64,000 nt of DNA, taken from Skermanella rosea. Its GTDB lineage: Bacteria > Pseudomonadota > Alphaproteobacteria > Azospirillales > Azospirillaceae. The notes below the pieces were generated by a model. That model worked only from the letters and a program-made list of their open reading frames with translations, made no database searches and was not told where the DNA came from. The DNA lies in NCBI RefSeq assembly GCF_016806835.2, contig NZ_CP086111.1, positions 3,465,471-3,529,470 on the forward strand, written 5' to 3'. Below are positions 50,028 through 58,605 of the stretch, piece by piece; positions within the stretch are counted from its first letter, which is position 1, and every line of letters starts with the position of its first letter. The position numbers were made by a program, and so were the translations under genes.

Positions 50028-51104
50028 ATGGCGGGTAACAGCTTCGGCACGGCCTTCCGGTTCACCACCTGGGGCGAGAGCCACGGGATCGCCATCGGTG
50101 CCGTCGTGGACGGGGTGCCGCCGAGGCTGCCGCTCAGCGAGGCGGACATCCAGCACTTCCTGGACCGGCGCAAGCCGGGACAAAGCCGGTTCACCACCCA
50201 GCGGCGCGAACCGGACACGGTACGTATCCTGTCCGGCCTGTTCGAGGGGCTGACCACCGGCACGCCCGTCTCGCTGATGATCGAGAACCAGGACCAGCGG
50301 TCCAAGGACTATGGCGACATCGCCCGCAAGTTCCGGCCCGGGCATGCCGACTATACGTACCAGGAAAAGTACGGCATCCGCGACTATCGCGGCGGCGGCC
50401 GGTCGTCCGCGCGGGAGACGGCCTGCCGGGTCGCCGCCGGGGCGATCGCGCGCAAGGCCCTGGGCGACGGCGTCACGATCCGGGGCGCGCTGGTCCAGGT
50501 CGGGCCGCACCGGATCGACCGCGAACGCTGGGATTGGGGTCAGGTGGACGCCAACCCGTTCTTCTGCCCCGACGCCGAAGCGGCGGCCCGCTGGGAGACC
50601 TACCTGGACGAGGTCCGGAAGAGCGGCTCCAGCACCGGCGCGGTCATCGAGGTGGTGGCGTCCGGAGTGCCGGCCGGCTGGGGCGATCCGCTGTACGACA
50701 AGCTGGACAGCGATCTCGCCCGCGCCATGATGACCATCAACGCGGTCAAGGGGGTGGAGATCGGCGACGGCTTCGGCGCCGCCGAACTGTCCGGCGAGGC
50801 CAATGCGGACGAGATGCGCCGCAACCCGGACGGCTCGGTGCAGTTCCTGTCCAACCATGCCGGTGGCATCCTGGGCGGGATCTCCACCGGGCAGGACATC
50901 GTGGTCAGGTTCGCCGTCAAGCCGACCAGCTCGATCCTGACGCCGCGCCTGACCGTTGACCTCGACGGGAACGAGACCGAGATCCTGACCAAGGGCAGGC
51001 ACGATCCCTGCGTCGGCATCCGGGCGGTGCCGGTCGGCGAGGCGATGATGGCCTGCGTCCTGGCCGACCACATGATGCGCCACCGCGCCCAATGCGGGGG
51101 GTGA
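50028..51104 (+). CDS. aroC: Chorismate synthase
   Basis: It converts 5-enolpyruvylshikimate 3-phosphate to chorismate using reduced FMN, the last step of the shikimate pathway. The 358-residue protein has the three family signatures: [17 protein letters not shown] near the N-terminus, [15 protein letters not shown] and [21 protein letters not shown] in the middle, and the C-terminal [20 protein letters not shown]. It lies 4 bp after fabI and is probably co-transcribed with it. Confidence 0.96.
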   Translation: MAGNSFGTAFRFTTWGESHGIAIGAVVDGVPPRLPLSEADIQHFLDRRKPGQSRFTTQRREPDTVRILSGLFEGLTTGTPVSLMIENQDQRSKDYGDIARKFRPGHADYTYQEKYGIRDYRGGGRSSARETACRVAAGAIARKALGDGVTIRGALVQVGPHRIDRERWDWGQVDANPFFCPDAEAAARWETYLDEVRKSGSSTGAVIEVVASGVPAGWGDPLYDKLDSDLARAMMTINAVKGVEIGDGFGAAELSGEANADEMRRNPDGSVQFLSNHAGGILGGISTGQDIVVRFAVKPTSSILTPRLTVDLDGNETEILTKGRHDPCVGIRAVPVGEAMMACVLADHMMRHRAQCGG

Positions 51105-51219
51105 ATGGCACAACCGGAAGCGCCGCCGGGTTCGCGGCATTCTTTTCAAATCTCCGTTGAACCGATTCCATCCTCCGCTTGTTTCACTTCGATAGCGAAG
51201 AGAACGGTTCAGGGTGGTA

Positions 51220-52953
51220 ATGCGCAACATGCCTGCCGAAACGGACAATGAGACCGGGACGGGCGATCGCGCGAAGGAAGTGGAGGATGTAAATCTGAGC
51301 CATTTCCTTCAGGCCTTCTTCGACCAGGTTCCGGCCATCCTCTACATCAAGGATGAAGCGGGACGCTACGTGAAGATCAATCCGCACTGCGAGCGGATCT
51401 TCCACGTCAGCGACGCGGAGGCCCGGGGACAGACGGACGACAAGTTCTTCCCGCCGGAAATGTGCGCGCAGTTCCAGGCTAACGACCGTATCATCCTTGA
51501 AACCGGCGAGCCGCAGACCTTCGAGGAGACGGCGGTCATCGGCGACGAGGTCCACACATACCTCGCCCGCAAGTTCCGCGTGAGCGATGAGCGGAACGGC
51601 AGGCATTATGTCTGCGGCATATCCACCGACGTCACGTCGCTGAAGAATTCGGAGAACAAGCTCGCCGCCGCCACGGCCGAGGCGGAGCGCGCCAGCCGGG
51701 CGAAGTCGCAGTTCCTGGCCGCGATCAGCCACGACATGCGCCAGCCGATCCAGGCGGCATCGCTGTTCCTGGGCGTGCTGGACGGCAGGATCGCGGACCC
51801 GAAGGCGCGCGAGGTGCTGGAGCGGGTGCGGTCCTCGATCGACGCCGTCCACGGCATGCTGGGAGACCTGCTCGACCTGTCACGCCTGGACGCGGAGCTG
51901 ATCGAGCCGACCCCCCGGCCCGTCCCGGTCGGCGAGATCCTGTCGCGTCTGCACGCCGAGTTCGCCCCCCAGGCCGAACTGAAGGGCATCACCCTGCGGA
52001 CAGTGCCGTGCGCGACCAACGTCGCCACCGACCCGGACCTCCTGATCCGCATCCTGCGCAACCTGCTGGCCAACGCCGTTACGCATACTGCATCGGGCCG
52101 AATCCTGCTCGGCTGCCGACGCCGCGGCGCCTTGTTGCGGGTGGAGGTCGCGGATACCGGAGCCGGCATCCCGGAGGAGCAGCAGCACAGGATCTTCGAG
52201 GAGTTCTACCAGATCGGCAACCCGGAGCGGGACCGCAGCCGCGGGTTCGGGCTCGGCCTCGCGATCGTCAGCCGGATCGCCAGGATGCTGGGCCACCCCG
52301 TGGCCCTCCGCTCCACCGTCGGAAAAGGATCGGTCTTCTCGGTCACGATTCCGGTCGCGGCGTCCGTGCCCGAGCCGGGTCCGCAACTCCAGTCCCGCGA
52401 CGACGCGGACGCCGGCACCCTGGCCTGCCGTCCCGTGCTCCTGATCGAGGACGATCCCGCCGTCATGGGAGCCTTGGAAATGCTGCTCGAGGAATGGGGG
52501 CTGCCGGTCGTCACGGCCCAGACCATCGAGGAACTGGCCGACAGCCTCGGCCGGCTGGAGACGGTGCCGGCATTGATCATCGCCGACTACCGCCTGCCGG
52601 GCTGCAGCACGGGTGCGGACGCCGTGGCGCTGGCACGGTCCCGCGTGTCGCCGGACCTGCCGGCCATCATCATGACCGGCGACACCGCGCCGGAGCGGCT
52701 GCGAGAGGCACGCGCCAACGGCAGCCATCTGCTGCACAAGCCCGTCCAGGCCGACCAACTCCGCCACGTGGTCGGAGCGATCCTGGGACGGCAGGCCGCC
52801 CCGGAGGCCCGGCTAGAGGCCGAGGGCCGGGAACAGGGCTTCGCCCGCCTGGACGACGCCGGCGAGGATCGCGGCGGAAACGAACACCGTCGCGACGCTC
52901 AGGCCGAACCCGGCCATCAGCATCATGCCGTCGCGTTCCGCCAGTCCCAGTGA
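51220..52953 (+). CDS. PAS-histidine kinase-receiver hybrid
   Basis: It is a 577-residue soluble hybrid kinase. A PAS domain (about residues 25-140, with AILYIKDEAGRYVKINPHCE) is followed by HisKA with His171 in AISHDMRQPIQAAS, HATPase (ILRNLLANAVTHT, DTGAGI, GFGLGLAIV), and a receiver (about 405-520) with Asp456 in LIIADYRLPGC. The HDMRQP H-box marks the hybrid group seen in NodV/ThiE-like sensors. The last 47 residues are a polar tail encoded opposite exoD, with no domain. ATG 51220 is chosen; GTG at 51214 is possible. No cognate regulator is adjacent. Confidence 0.88.
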   Translation: MRNMPAETDNETGTGDRAKEVEDVNLSHFLQAFFDQVPAILYIKDEAGRYVKINPHCERIFHVSDAEARGQTDDKFFPPEMCAQFQANDRIILETGEPQTFEETAVIGDEVHTYLARKFRVSDERNGRHYVCGISTDVTSLKNSENKLAAATAEAERASRAKSQFLAAISHDMRQPIQAASLFLGVLDGRIADPKAREVLERVRSSIDAVHGMLGDLLDLSRLDAELIEPTPRPVPVGEILSRLHAEFAPQAELKGITLRTVPCATNVATDPDLLIRILRNLLANAVTHTASGRILLGCRRRGALLRVEVADTGAGIPEEQQHRIFEEFYQIGNPERDRSRGFGLGLAIVSRIARMLGHPVALRSTVGKGSVFSVTIPVAASVPEPGPQLQSRDDADAGTLACRPVLLIEDDPAVMGALEMLLEEWGLPVVTAQTIEELADSLGRLETVPALIIADYRLPGCSTGADAVALARSRVSPDLPAIIMTGDTAPERLREARANGSHLLHKPVQADQLRHVVGAILGRQAAPEARLEAEGREQGFARLDDAGEDRGGNEHRRDAQAEPGHQHHAVAFRQSQ

Positions 52954-53451
52954 GATCACGCACAACGCGATCGCCGGGAACCAGCCCAGCAGCGGAATAG
53001 GCGTCATCAGCACGACGCACAGGGCGACGCACAGGGCGCCGATCAGGCGCTCCCCGAGGGGCGAGGTCAGCCACAGCATGCGTGGCCTGAGCACACCTTC
53101 GAGCCGGCGCATCCGCGGGATGAGCCTGTCGAGCATGCGCGCCGCCTGATCCCGCTTGATGCTGCCCCTGAGCAGCCCGCGCGGCAGCCAGACCGACTGT
53201 CGCCCGATCATCAGCTGGACGGAAAGCAGGACCAGCGGAAGGTCGAACACGATCGCCATTCCGATCGGGAGCGGCAGCAGCGTCGGCAAGGCCATCGCGA
53301 GCATGAATCCGCCGAACGCACGATGACGCAGGGCGTCCACGAGGTCGGCGAGGCTGACGCGATCGGCCGGAAGGTTCTCCCGGAATTCGGTCAGGAGATC
53401 GGTGATGCGGCGTGTGTCGCAGGCCGTTTCGGCACCGATGACGGCAGTCAT
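52813..53451 (-). CDS. exoD: Exopolysaccharide synthesis protein, ExoD family
   Basis: It is a 212-residue inner-membrane protein. Residues about 40-95 hold two hydrophobic stretches around ALRHRAFGGFMLAMALPTLLPLP and FDLPLVLLSVQLMIGRQSVWLP, the typical ExoD signature, and residues 135-205 hold further segments. ExoD affects exopolysaccharide production and alkali tolerance in Rhizobium meliloti; the mechanism is unknown. The 3' end overlaps the hybrid-kinase gene by 141 bp tail to tail. Confidence 0.88.
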   Translation of the reverse strand: MTAVIGAETACDTRRITDLLTEFRENLPADRVSLADLVDALRHRAFGGFMLAMALPTLLPLPIGMAIVFDLPLVLLSVQLMIGRQSVWLPRGLLRGSIKRDQAARMLDRLIPRMRRLEGVLRPRMLWLTSPLGERLIGALCVALCVVLMTPIPLLGWFPAIALCVISLGLAERDGMMLMAGFGLSVATVFVSAAILAGVVQAGEALFPALGL

Positions 53452-53628
53452 GGGAAAGGAACCATCAACAAAAGGGAGCCCGCGGGTTGGAGCGCGAACG
53501 ACGTACGGGGCGGATGTCGTCCACCGCCGTACCGGGCTTGAATCCGTACCGCCTACATAGGACAGTGTACGGGCCGCACAATAGACGGGTCAAAACAGAT
53601 CCGCCATTACCCAGGAGGAAACACAGAG

Positions 53629-54201
53629 ATGCCACAGCCGAATCACGCGATGGCGCTGCCCGTACCCGACGCGGACACCCTGGACGACGATCTTCAGGCC
53701 TATTTCGCCAAATGCCGGGACAAGCTCGGCCTGGTGCCCAACGTGCTGCGATCCTACAGCGCACGGCCGGAGAAGCTGCGTACATTCATCAAGCTGTACA
53801 ACGAGCTGATGCTGGGCGACAGCGGCCTGGACAAGCTGGAGCGCGAGATGATCGCGGTCGTGGTATCCTCCGCCAACCGCTGCTACTACTGCCTCGTCGC
53901 CCACGGGCAGGCGGTCCGCAGGCTGTCGGGCGATCCGCAGCTGGGCGAGATGCTGGTGATGAACTATCGCGTGGCGCCTCTGTTGCCGCGCCACCGCGCC
54001 ATGCTGGACTTCGCCTGGAAGCTGACCGTGACGCCGCACCTGATGGGCGAGGAGGATCGGCAGGCGCTTCGCGACGCCGGCTTCACGGAGGCCGACATCT
54101 TCGACATCGCCGACGTCGCCGGTTTCTACAACATGTCCAACCGGGTCGCTTCGGCGGTTGATATGATTCCCAACCCCGAGTACCACGGAATGGACCGGTA
54201 A
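53629..54201 (+). CDS. Peroxidase-related carboxymuconolactone decarboxylase (AhpD-like) protein
   Basis: It is a 190-residue soluble protein of the AhpD fold. The catalytic-type motif ANRCYYCLVAHGQAV has Cys-x2-Cys followed by His, as in AhpD and the uncharacterised peroxidase-related family. The length and the end YNMSNRVASAVDMIPNPEYH match that group. GGAGG lies before the ATG. It probably acts in peroxide or disulfide reduction. It precedes sppA by 48 bp on the same strand. Confidence 0.87.
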   Translation: MPQPNHAMALPVPDADTLDDDLQAYFAKCRDKLGLVPNVLRSYSARPEKLRTFIKLYNELMLGDSGLDKLEREMIAVVVSSANRCYYCLVAHGQAVRRLSGDPQLGEMLVMNYRVAPLLPRHRAMLDFAWKLTVTPHLMGEEDRQALRDAGFTEADIFDIADVAGFYNMSNRVASAVDMIPNPEYHGMDR

Positions 54202-54249
54202 GGCGCCCAGCGGTCGGGTTTGCAGCCGGCGCGGGCCAATTCGGGAGAC

Positions 54250-56010
54250 ATGATGTTCCGCTTCATCAAGGGCCTTTTCGCGCTGATCGGCCTGATCACC
54301 GTGCTGCTGGCGGCCGGCGGCGGCTATCTCGCCTACCGCGCCCTGGAGCGGGAGGAGCCCGTTCCCGAGACCATCGTGCTCGAACTGGACCTGGACCAGC
54401 CGCTGGCGGAGTACGTGCCCGACGACCCTTTGGCGGGCGCGCTGTTCGCACGTACGGAAAGCCTGCGCGACATGGTCGACGCGCTCGACCGTGCGCGGAG
54501 CGATCCGCGGGTGAAGGGCGTCGTGGCTCGGCTCGGCGGCGACCGGATCGGTACGGGCAAGATCCAGGAGCTCCGCGCCGCGATCCAGCGGTTCCGCGAC
54601 AGCGGACGCTTCGCGTACGCGTTCGCCGAGACGTTCGGCGAACTGGGGCCGGGCGACCGCGCGTACTACCTGGCGAGCGGGTTCGACCGGATCTGGCTTC
54701 AGCCGGTCGGCATGGTCGGGCTGACAGGCATCGGCGCCACGGTCCCGTTCGCCCGCGAGGCGCTGGACGAGTTGCAGGTCCAGCCAGAGCTGCGGCACCG
54801 CGAAGAATACAAGAGTTTCATGAACACCTTCACGGAGCGGGGATTCACGGAACCGCACCGGGAGATGATGGAAGCCTTGGTCGGCGACCTTCATGAACAG
54901 CTCGTCTCCGGGATCGCCAAGGGACGGGGCATGGACCCTGCCGGCCTGCGCCAGCTGCTGGATCGGGGACCGTTCCTGGACCGCGAAGCCGTGGAGGCGA
55001 AGCTGGTGGACCAGCTGGGATACTTCGACGAGATCAGGGGGGCCGCGCTGGACCGCGCCGGGGCCGGCGCCGAACTGGTAGAGGGCGGCGACTATCTGGA
55101 CGTCGCCGGTCGACCCCATGAATCCGGCCCGACGATCGCGCTGATTTACGGCACCGGCTCCATCCAGAGGGGCGAGAGTGGCGTCGATCCGCTGATGGGC
55201 GGAGCGTCGATGGGATCGGAGGACGTCGCCGCCGCGTTCAAGGAGGCGGCCGAAGACCCCAAGGTGCGCGCCATCCTGTTTCGTATCGACAGCGGCGGCG
55301 GTTCCGCCGTCGCCTCGGAGACGATCCGCCGGGCGCTGGTCAAGGCGCGGGAAGCCGGCAAGCCAGTGATCGTGTCGATGGGCGAAGCCGCCGCTTCGGG
55401 CGGCTACTGGATCGCCATGAACGCCGACAGGATCGTCGCCCAGCCCGGCACCCTGACCGGGTCGATCGGCGTCGTCGCCGGCAAGGTGGTGACGACGGGA
55501 CTTTGGGACAGGCTGGGTGTCGACTGGGAGCAGGTGACCCGGGGCCAAAACGCCACCATGTGGTCGCCCTTGTCACCCTACAGCGACAGCGAGTCCCGGC
55601 GGCTGGATGCGATCCTGGACGACATCTACGGCGCTTTCGTGCGGAACGTCGCGGAGGCACGCAAGCTTCCGGCCGCTGCCGTGCGGGACATCGCCAAGGG
55701 TCGAGTCTGGACCGGCTCCCAGGCCAAGGCGCTGGGCTTGGTCGACGATCTGGGGGACATGGACGCGGCGCTGGGCTTCGCCCGGGAAGCCGCCGGCCTG
55801 GCCCGCGATGCCGGCGTGACGCTTCGGCTCTTCCCCGAGCCGGAATCGCCCTGGCGGCAGGCGCTCGACCTGGTGTCCGGACGGTCCGAAACGGCCGCCA
55901 CCACGGCTGTGCTGACGCGGCTTCAGCCCCTGCTCCGGGAACTGGCCCCGCTGGTCCGCGACCCCGCCGCCGAGACCCTGTCCATGCCGCCGACAGGGCT
56001 GCTGCGTTAA
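54250..56010 (+). CDS. sppA: Signal peptide peptidase SppA, 67-kDa type
   Basis: It cleaves membrane-bound signal peptides after their release. The 586-residue protein has one N-terminal membrane anchor (LFALIGLITVLLAAGGGYLAY) and two ClpP/crotonase-fold halves. The catalytic dyad is seen as Lys188 in REEYKSFMNTF of the first half and Ser383 in GEAAASGGYWIAM of the second half. This matches the E. coli long form in layout. ATG at 54250 is chosen over an upstream in-frame start. The stop overlaps that of the convergent membrane-protein gene by four bases. Confidence 0.93.
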   Translation: MMFRFIKGLFALIGLITVLLAAGGGYLAYRALEREEPVPETIVLELDLDQPLAEYVPDDPLAGALFARTESLRDMVDALDRARSDPRVKGVVARLGGDRIGTGKIQELRAAIQRFRDSGRFAYAFAETFGELGPGDRAYYLASGFDRIWLQPVGMVGLTGIGATVPFAREALDELQVQPELRHREEYKSFMNTFTERGFTEPHREMMEALVGDLHEQLVSGIAKGRGMDPAGLRQLLDRGPFLDREAVEAKLVDQLGYFDEIRGAALDRAGAGAELVEGGDYLDVAGRPHESGPTIALIYGTGSIQRGESGVDPLMGGASMGSEDVAAAFKEAAEDPKVRAILFRIDSGGGSAVASETIRRALVKAREAGKPVIVSMGEAAASGGYWIAMNADRIVAQPGTLTGSIGVVAGKVVTTGLWDRLGVDWEQVTRGQNATMWSPLSPYSDSESRRLDAILDDIYGAFVRNVAEARKLPAAAVRDIAKGRVWTGSQAKALGLVDDLGDMDAALGFAREAAGLARDAGVTLRLFPEPESPWRQALDLVSGRSETAATTAVLTRLQPLLRELAPLVRDPAAETLSMPPTGLLR

Positions 56011-57677
56011 CGTCGCCCGAGGGGGGAGAGCCGGCACAGGAATGTCGGCTCCGGAGGGCGGACCGTCGATTCCACCTTGGCGCAGCTGTCGTCCTCGATC
56101 GCGAAGCCGAAGGAGCGGAACGCCTCCTCGACGCCCTGTCCGCGCCGGTCGCGACGGAACATCCCGAACACGGGTCCCTCATGTCCCGAGACGACCGCCG
56201 CAGCCTGCCGGGTGAAGGGATCGTCGGCCCTGTAGGCATAATCGAAGCCGTCCAGCCGGATGAACCGGTTGGAAGGGTCGAAGGCTGGAATGAAGTGGGC
56301 ATCGGCGCTGCGCCCCGCCATCAGGATCACGGCGTCCCGCAGGCTGCGGTACTGCACGGGAACGGATGCCCCGACGAACGGATCGTCGTTCCAGTCCTTG
56401 CGGGCGAAGTCCGCCTTGCTGGTGGTCACCACCAGCGCAAGGCAGCAGGCCACGGTGGCATACGCGCCGGCCCGGGCGCCGAGCAGCGCCACGAGCATGA
56501 CGCAGAGCAGCAGCGGAACCAGCATTTCCAGCGGTACCGCGTAGCGGTAGATCGAGAACAGGACCAGCCACCCGGCATAGCCGACCAGCGCCGTCCACAG
56601 CAGCATCCGGGCATTGGAGCCGGTGAAGACACCGCCGTTCAGCCGCCAGCGGACCATGCGGGTTGTCAGGGCGGCGACGAGCAGGGCGACCGCCACGGCA
56701 AAGGCGGCCAGCAGGCGGAAGTCCCGCCAGGGCGCCTCGGAAATACGGTCGGCATCGAAGCTGAAGATGACGGGATAGACCAGATATTCCAGCACGTCCG
56801 CCGGGAGGTAGCGCAGGTCCCGGCCGTCCCCGGCACCGGCGAAGGGCGATCCGAACAGACGGTTGAAGAACGGGAAGAAGGGATTGCCGAACTCGGCCTG
56901 CATCCGCACCATCCAGAAGCCGGCCGACAGCAGCAGCCCCACGACCGCCGCCGTCCCGGCCGCGGCGCAGGCCAGGATACGGTCTCCCGCCCGGCCCATG
57001 GCCGCCAGGGGCGCCGCGACGATCGCCAGCACGAACGGCGCCAGGGTCAGCTTCAACCCCAACCCGATCCCGACCACCAGCCCGGCACAGGCCGGACGCA
57101 GCAACTTCGGCAAGCGCGCGGCGCGGCTGCCGGGCTTGGCCAGCAGGATCACGAGCGCGCCCAGGAAGAACAGGCTGGCGATCAGGTCATGATGCCAAGA
57201 ACCGAGGGTGCCCATGGCGGCGGCCGTCCCGAAGCCCGTGACCGCCAGGAAGCCCGGAAGGAGGTTGGGCATCGCGGAAGATCCCCTGACCCTCGGTCCG
57301 AGAACCAGGCGGGCGCAGTGGAACAGCAGGATCACGTTGATGCCATGGACGGCACCGAGGATGAATCCCACGGCGCGCGCCGGCAGGGTTTCCACGCCGA
57401 CATAGAAGGCGATGTCCAGGACGGGGTTGAGGAAGGTATGGAATACCGCAGGCAGGATGTCGTAGCCCAGCCGGTCGTTCAGAAAGGCATAGCCGTTGTA
57501 ATAATGATAGTGGAGCAGGTCCCAGGCCATGCTCTTGCCCATGTACAGGGACAGGAGCCCGGAGGCCAGCGGCGCCAGCCAGACAAGAACCGGGATCGAG
57601 GCATTGGCGTACCGGAAAACTTCCAGGCCATCTTTCTTGCCGGGGCTTGTTCCGTTTGTGGTTGTTTGTGCCGTCAT
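56007..57677 (-). CDS. Multi-spanning membrane protein, possible GT-C glycosyltransferase
   Basis: It is a 556-residue protein with about eleven hydrophobic segments in its first 400 residues and a soluble C-terminal part. After the first helix, the loop MAWDLLHYHYYNGYAFLNDR places an Asp where GT-C enzymes have the catalytic acidic residue, and the long loop with EFGNPFFPFFNRLFGSP also recalls that superfamily. No specific family is recognised. The C-terminal region with DAVILMAGRSADAHFIPAFDP could be periplasmic. It could transfer a lipid-linked sugar in surface glycan assembly. The ATG at 57677 is chosen; an upstream in-frame start gives a Lys/Arg-poor polar leader. Confidence 0.6.
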   Translation of the reverse strand: MTAQTTTNGTSPGKKDGLEVFRYANASIPVLVWLAPLASGLLSLYMGKSMAWDLLHYHYYNGYAFLNDRLGYDILPAVFHTFLNPVLDIAFYVGVETLPARAVGFILGAVHGINVILLFHCARLVLGPRVRGSSAMPNLLPGFLAVTGFGTAAAMGTLGSWHHDLIASLFFLGALVILLAKPGSRAARLPKLLRPACAGLVVGIGLGLKLTLAPFVLAIVAAPLAAMGRAGDRILACAAAGTAAVVGLLLSAGFWMVRMQAEFGNPFFPFFNRLFGSPFAGAGDGRDLRYLPADVLEYLVYPVIFSFDADRISEAPWRDFRLLAAFAVAVALLVAALTTRMVRWRLNGGVFTGSNARMLLWTALVGYAGWLVLFSIYRYAVPLEMLVPLLLCVMLVALLGARAGAYATVACCLALVVTTSKADFARKDWNDDPFVGASVPVQYRSLRDAVILMAGRSADAHFIPAFDPSNRFIRLDGFDYAYRADDPFTRQAAAVVSGHEGPVFGMFRRDRRGQGVEEAFRSFGFAIEDDSCAKVESTVRPPEPTFLCRLSPLGRR

Positions 57678-57788
57678 GGAATGTCCCGGTCTGCTGGCGC
57701 TGGGTCTGTGGCGCGTCATTTACCGGCAAGGAGTCGTTGGCCGGCCGTGTTCATTCTGTGACGCGCGCCTCTCGGGAGGGGTGGCCCG

Positions 57789-58529
57789 TCAGCCCTCCCG
57801 GACACCCCCGATCAGGAACTCCCGGTTCCCTTCCGGTCCCTGGATCGGGCTTTCGGTGATGCCCAGGACGCGCCACCCGGGTAGCCCGGACAGCCAGGTG
57901 GAGACGGTGTCGCATACTTCCCGGTGCAGTTCGGGGTCTCGAACCACACCGCCCTTGCCGACCCGGCCCTTGCCCACCTCGAACTGGGGCTTGATCAGCG
58001 CCACCAGCCAGCCGCCCGGCCGTGTCAGGCTCAGCGGCGCCGGCAGTATGGTCATCAGGCTGATGAAGCTGGCGTCACAGACCACCAGATCGACCGCCTC
58101 GGGGATCTCCGCCGCGGAGAGGTTGCGTGCATTCGTCCGCTCCAGCACCGCCACGCGCGGATCCTGCCGCAGCTTCCAGGCAAGCTGTCCATGCCCGACA
58201 TCGACCGCGTAGACCCTGGCGGCTCCGCGGGACAGCAGGACGTCGGTGAAGCCGCCGGTCGAGGCGCCGACATCCAGGCAGGTCAAGCCCTCGGCGTCGA
58301 TGCCGAAATGGTCCAGCCCTTCGACCAGCTTCAGCCCGCCGCGCGACACCCAGGGATGGTCCTGCCCCTTCACCGAGAGCGGAGCATCGGCCGCCAGCAT
58401 CTGGCCAGCCTTGTCGATGCGCAGCGTGTCGGAATAGACGAGGCCGGCCATGATCAGCGCCTGCGCCTTTGACCGGCTTTCGACGAGGCCGCGCTCGACC
58501 AGCAGATTGTCCACGCGCGATCGCGTCAT
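57789..58529 (-). CDS. tlyA: TlyA-family rRNA 2'-O-methyltransferase / hemolysin A
   Basis: It is a 246-residue protein with an N-terminal S4 RNA-binding domain (RVDNLLVERGLVESRSKAQAL) and an FtsJ/RrmJ-type methyltransferase domain (CLDVGASTGGFTDVLLSRGA, VYAVDVGHGQLAWKLR, VVCDASFISL). In mycobacteria TlyA methylates 16S and 23S rRNA; the haemolysin name is historical. The start at 58529 is typical (MTRSRVDNLLVERG); an upstream ATG at 58562 with GGGGAG before it is also possible. In alphaproteobacteria tlyA commonly follows dxs, and here a membrane-protein gene lies between them. Confidence 0.92.
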   Translation of the reverse strand: MTRSRVDNLLVERGLVESRSKAQALIMAGLVYSDTLRIDKAGQMLAADAPLSVKGQDHPWVSRGGLKLVEGLDHFGIDAEGLTCLDVGASTGGFTDVLLSRGAARVYAVDVGHGQLAWKLRQDPRVAVLERTNARNLSAAEIPEAVDLVVCDASFISLMTILPAPLSLTRPGGWLVALIKPQFEVGKGRVGKGGVVRDPELHREVCDTVSTWLSGLPGWRVLGITESPIQGPEGNREFLIGGVREG

Positions 58530-58605
58530 GCCCGGGTCTTCCTTTCCAAACAAATCTGACATCGCCAAGCTCCCCGCATCGGTCGAGCAAGCCCGTGGAT
58601 CGCCA

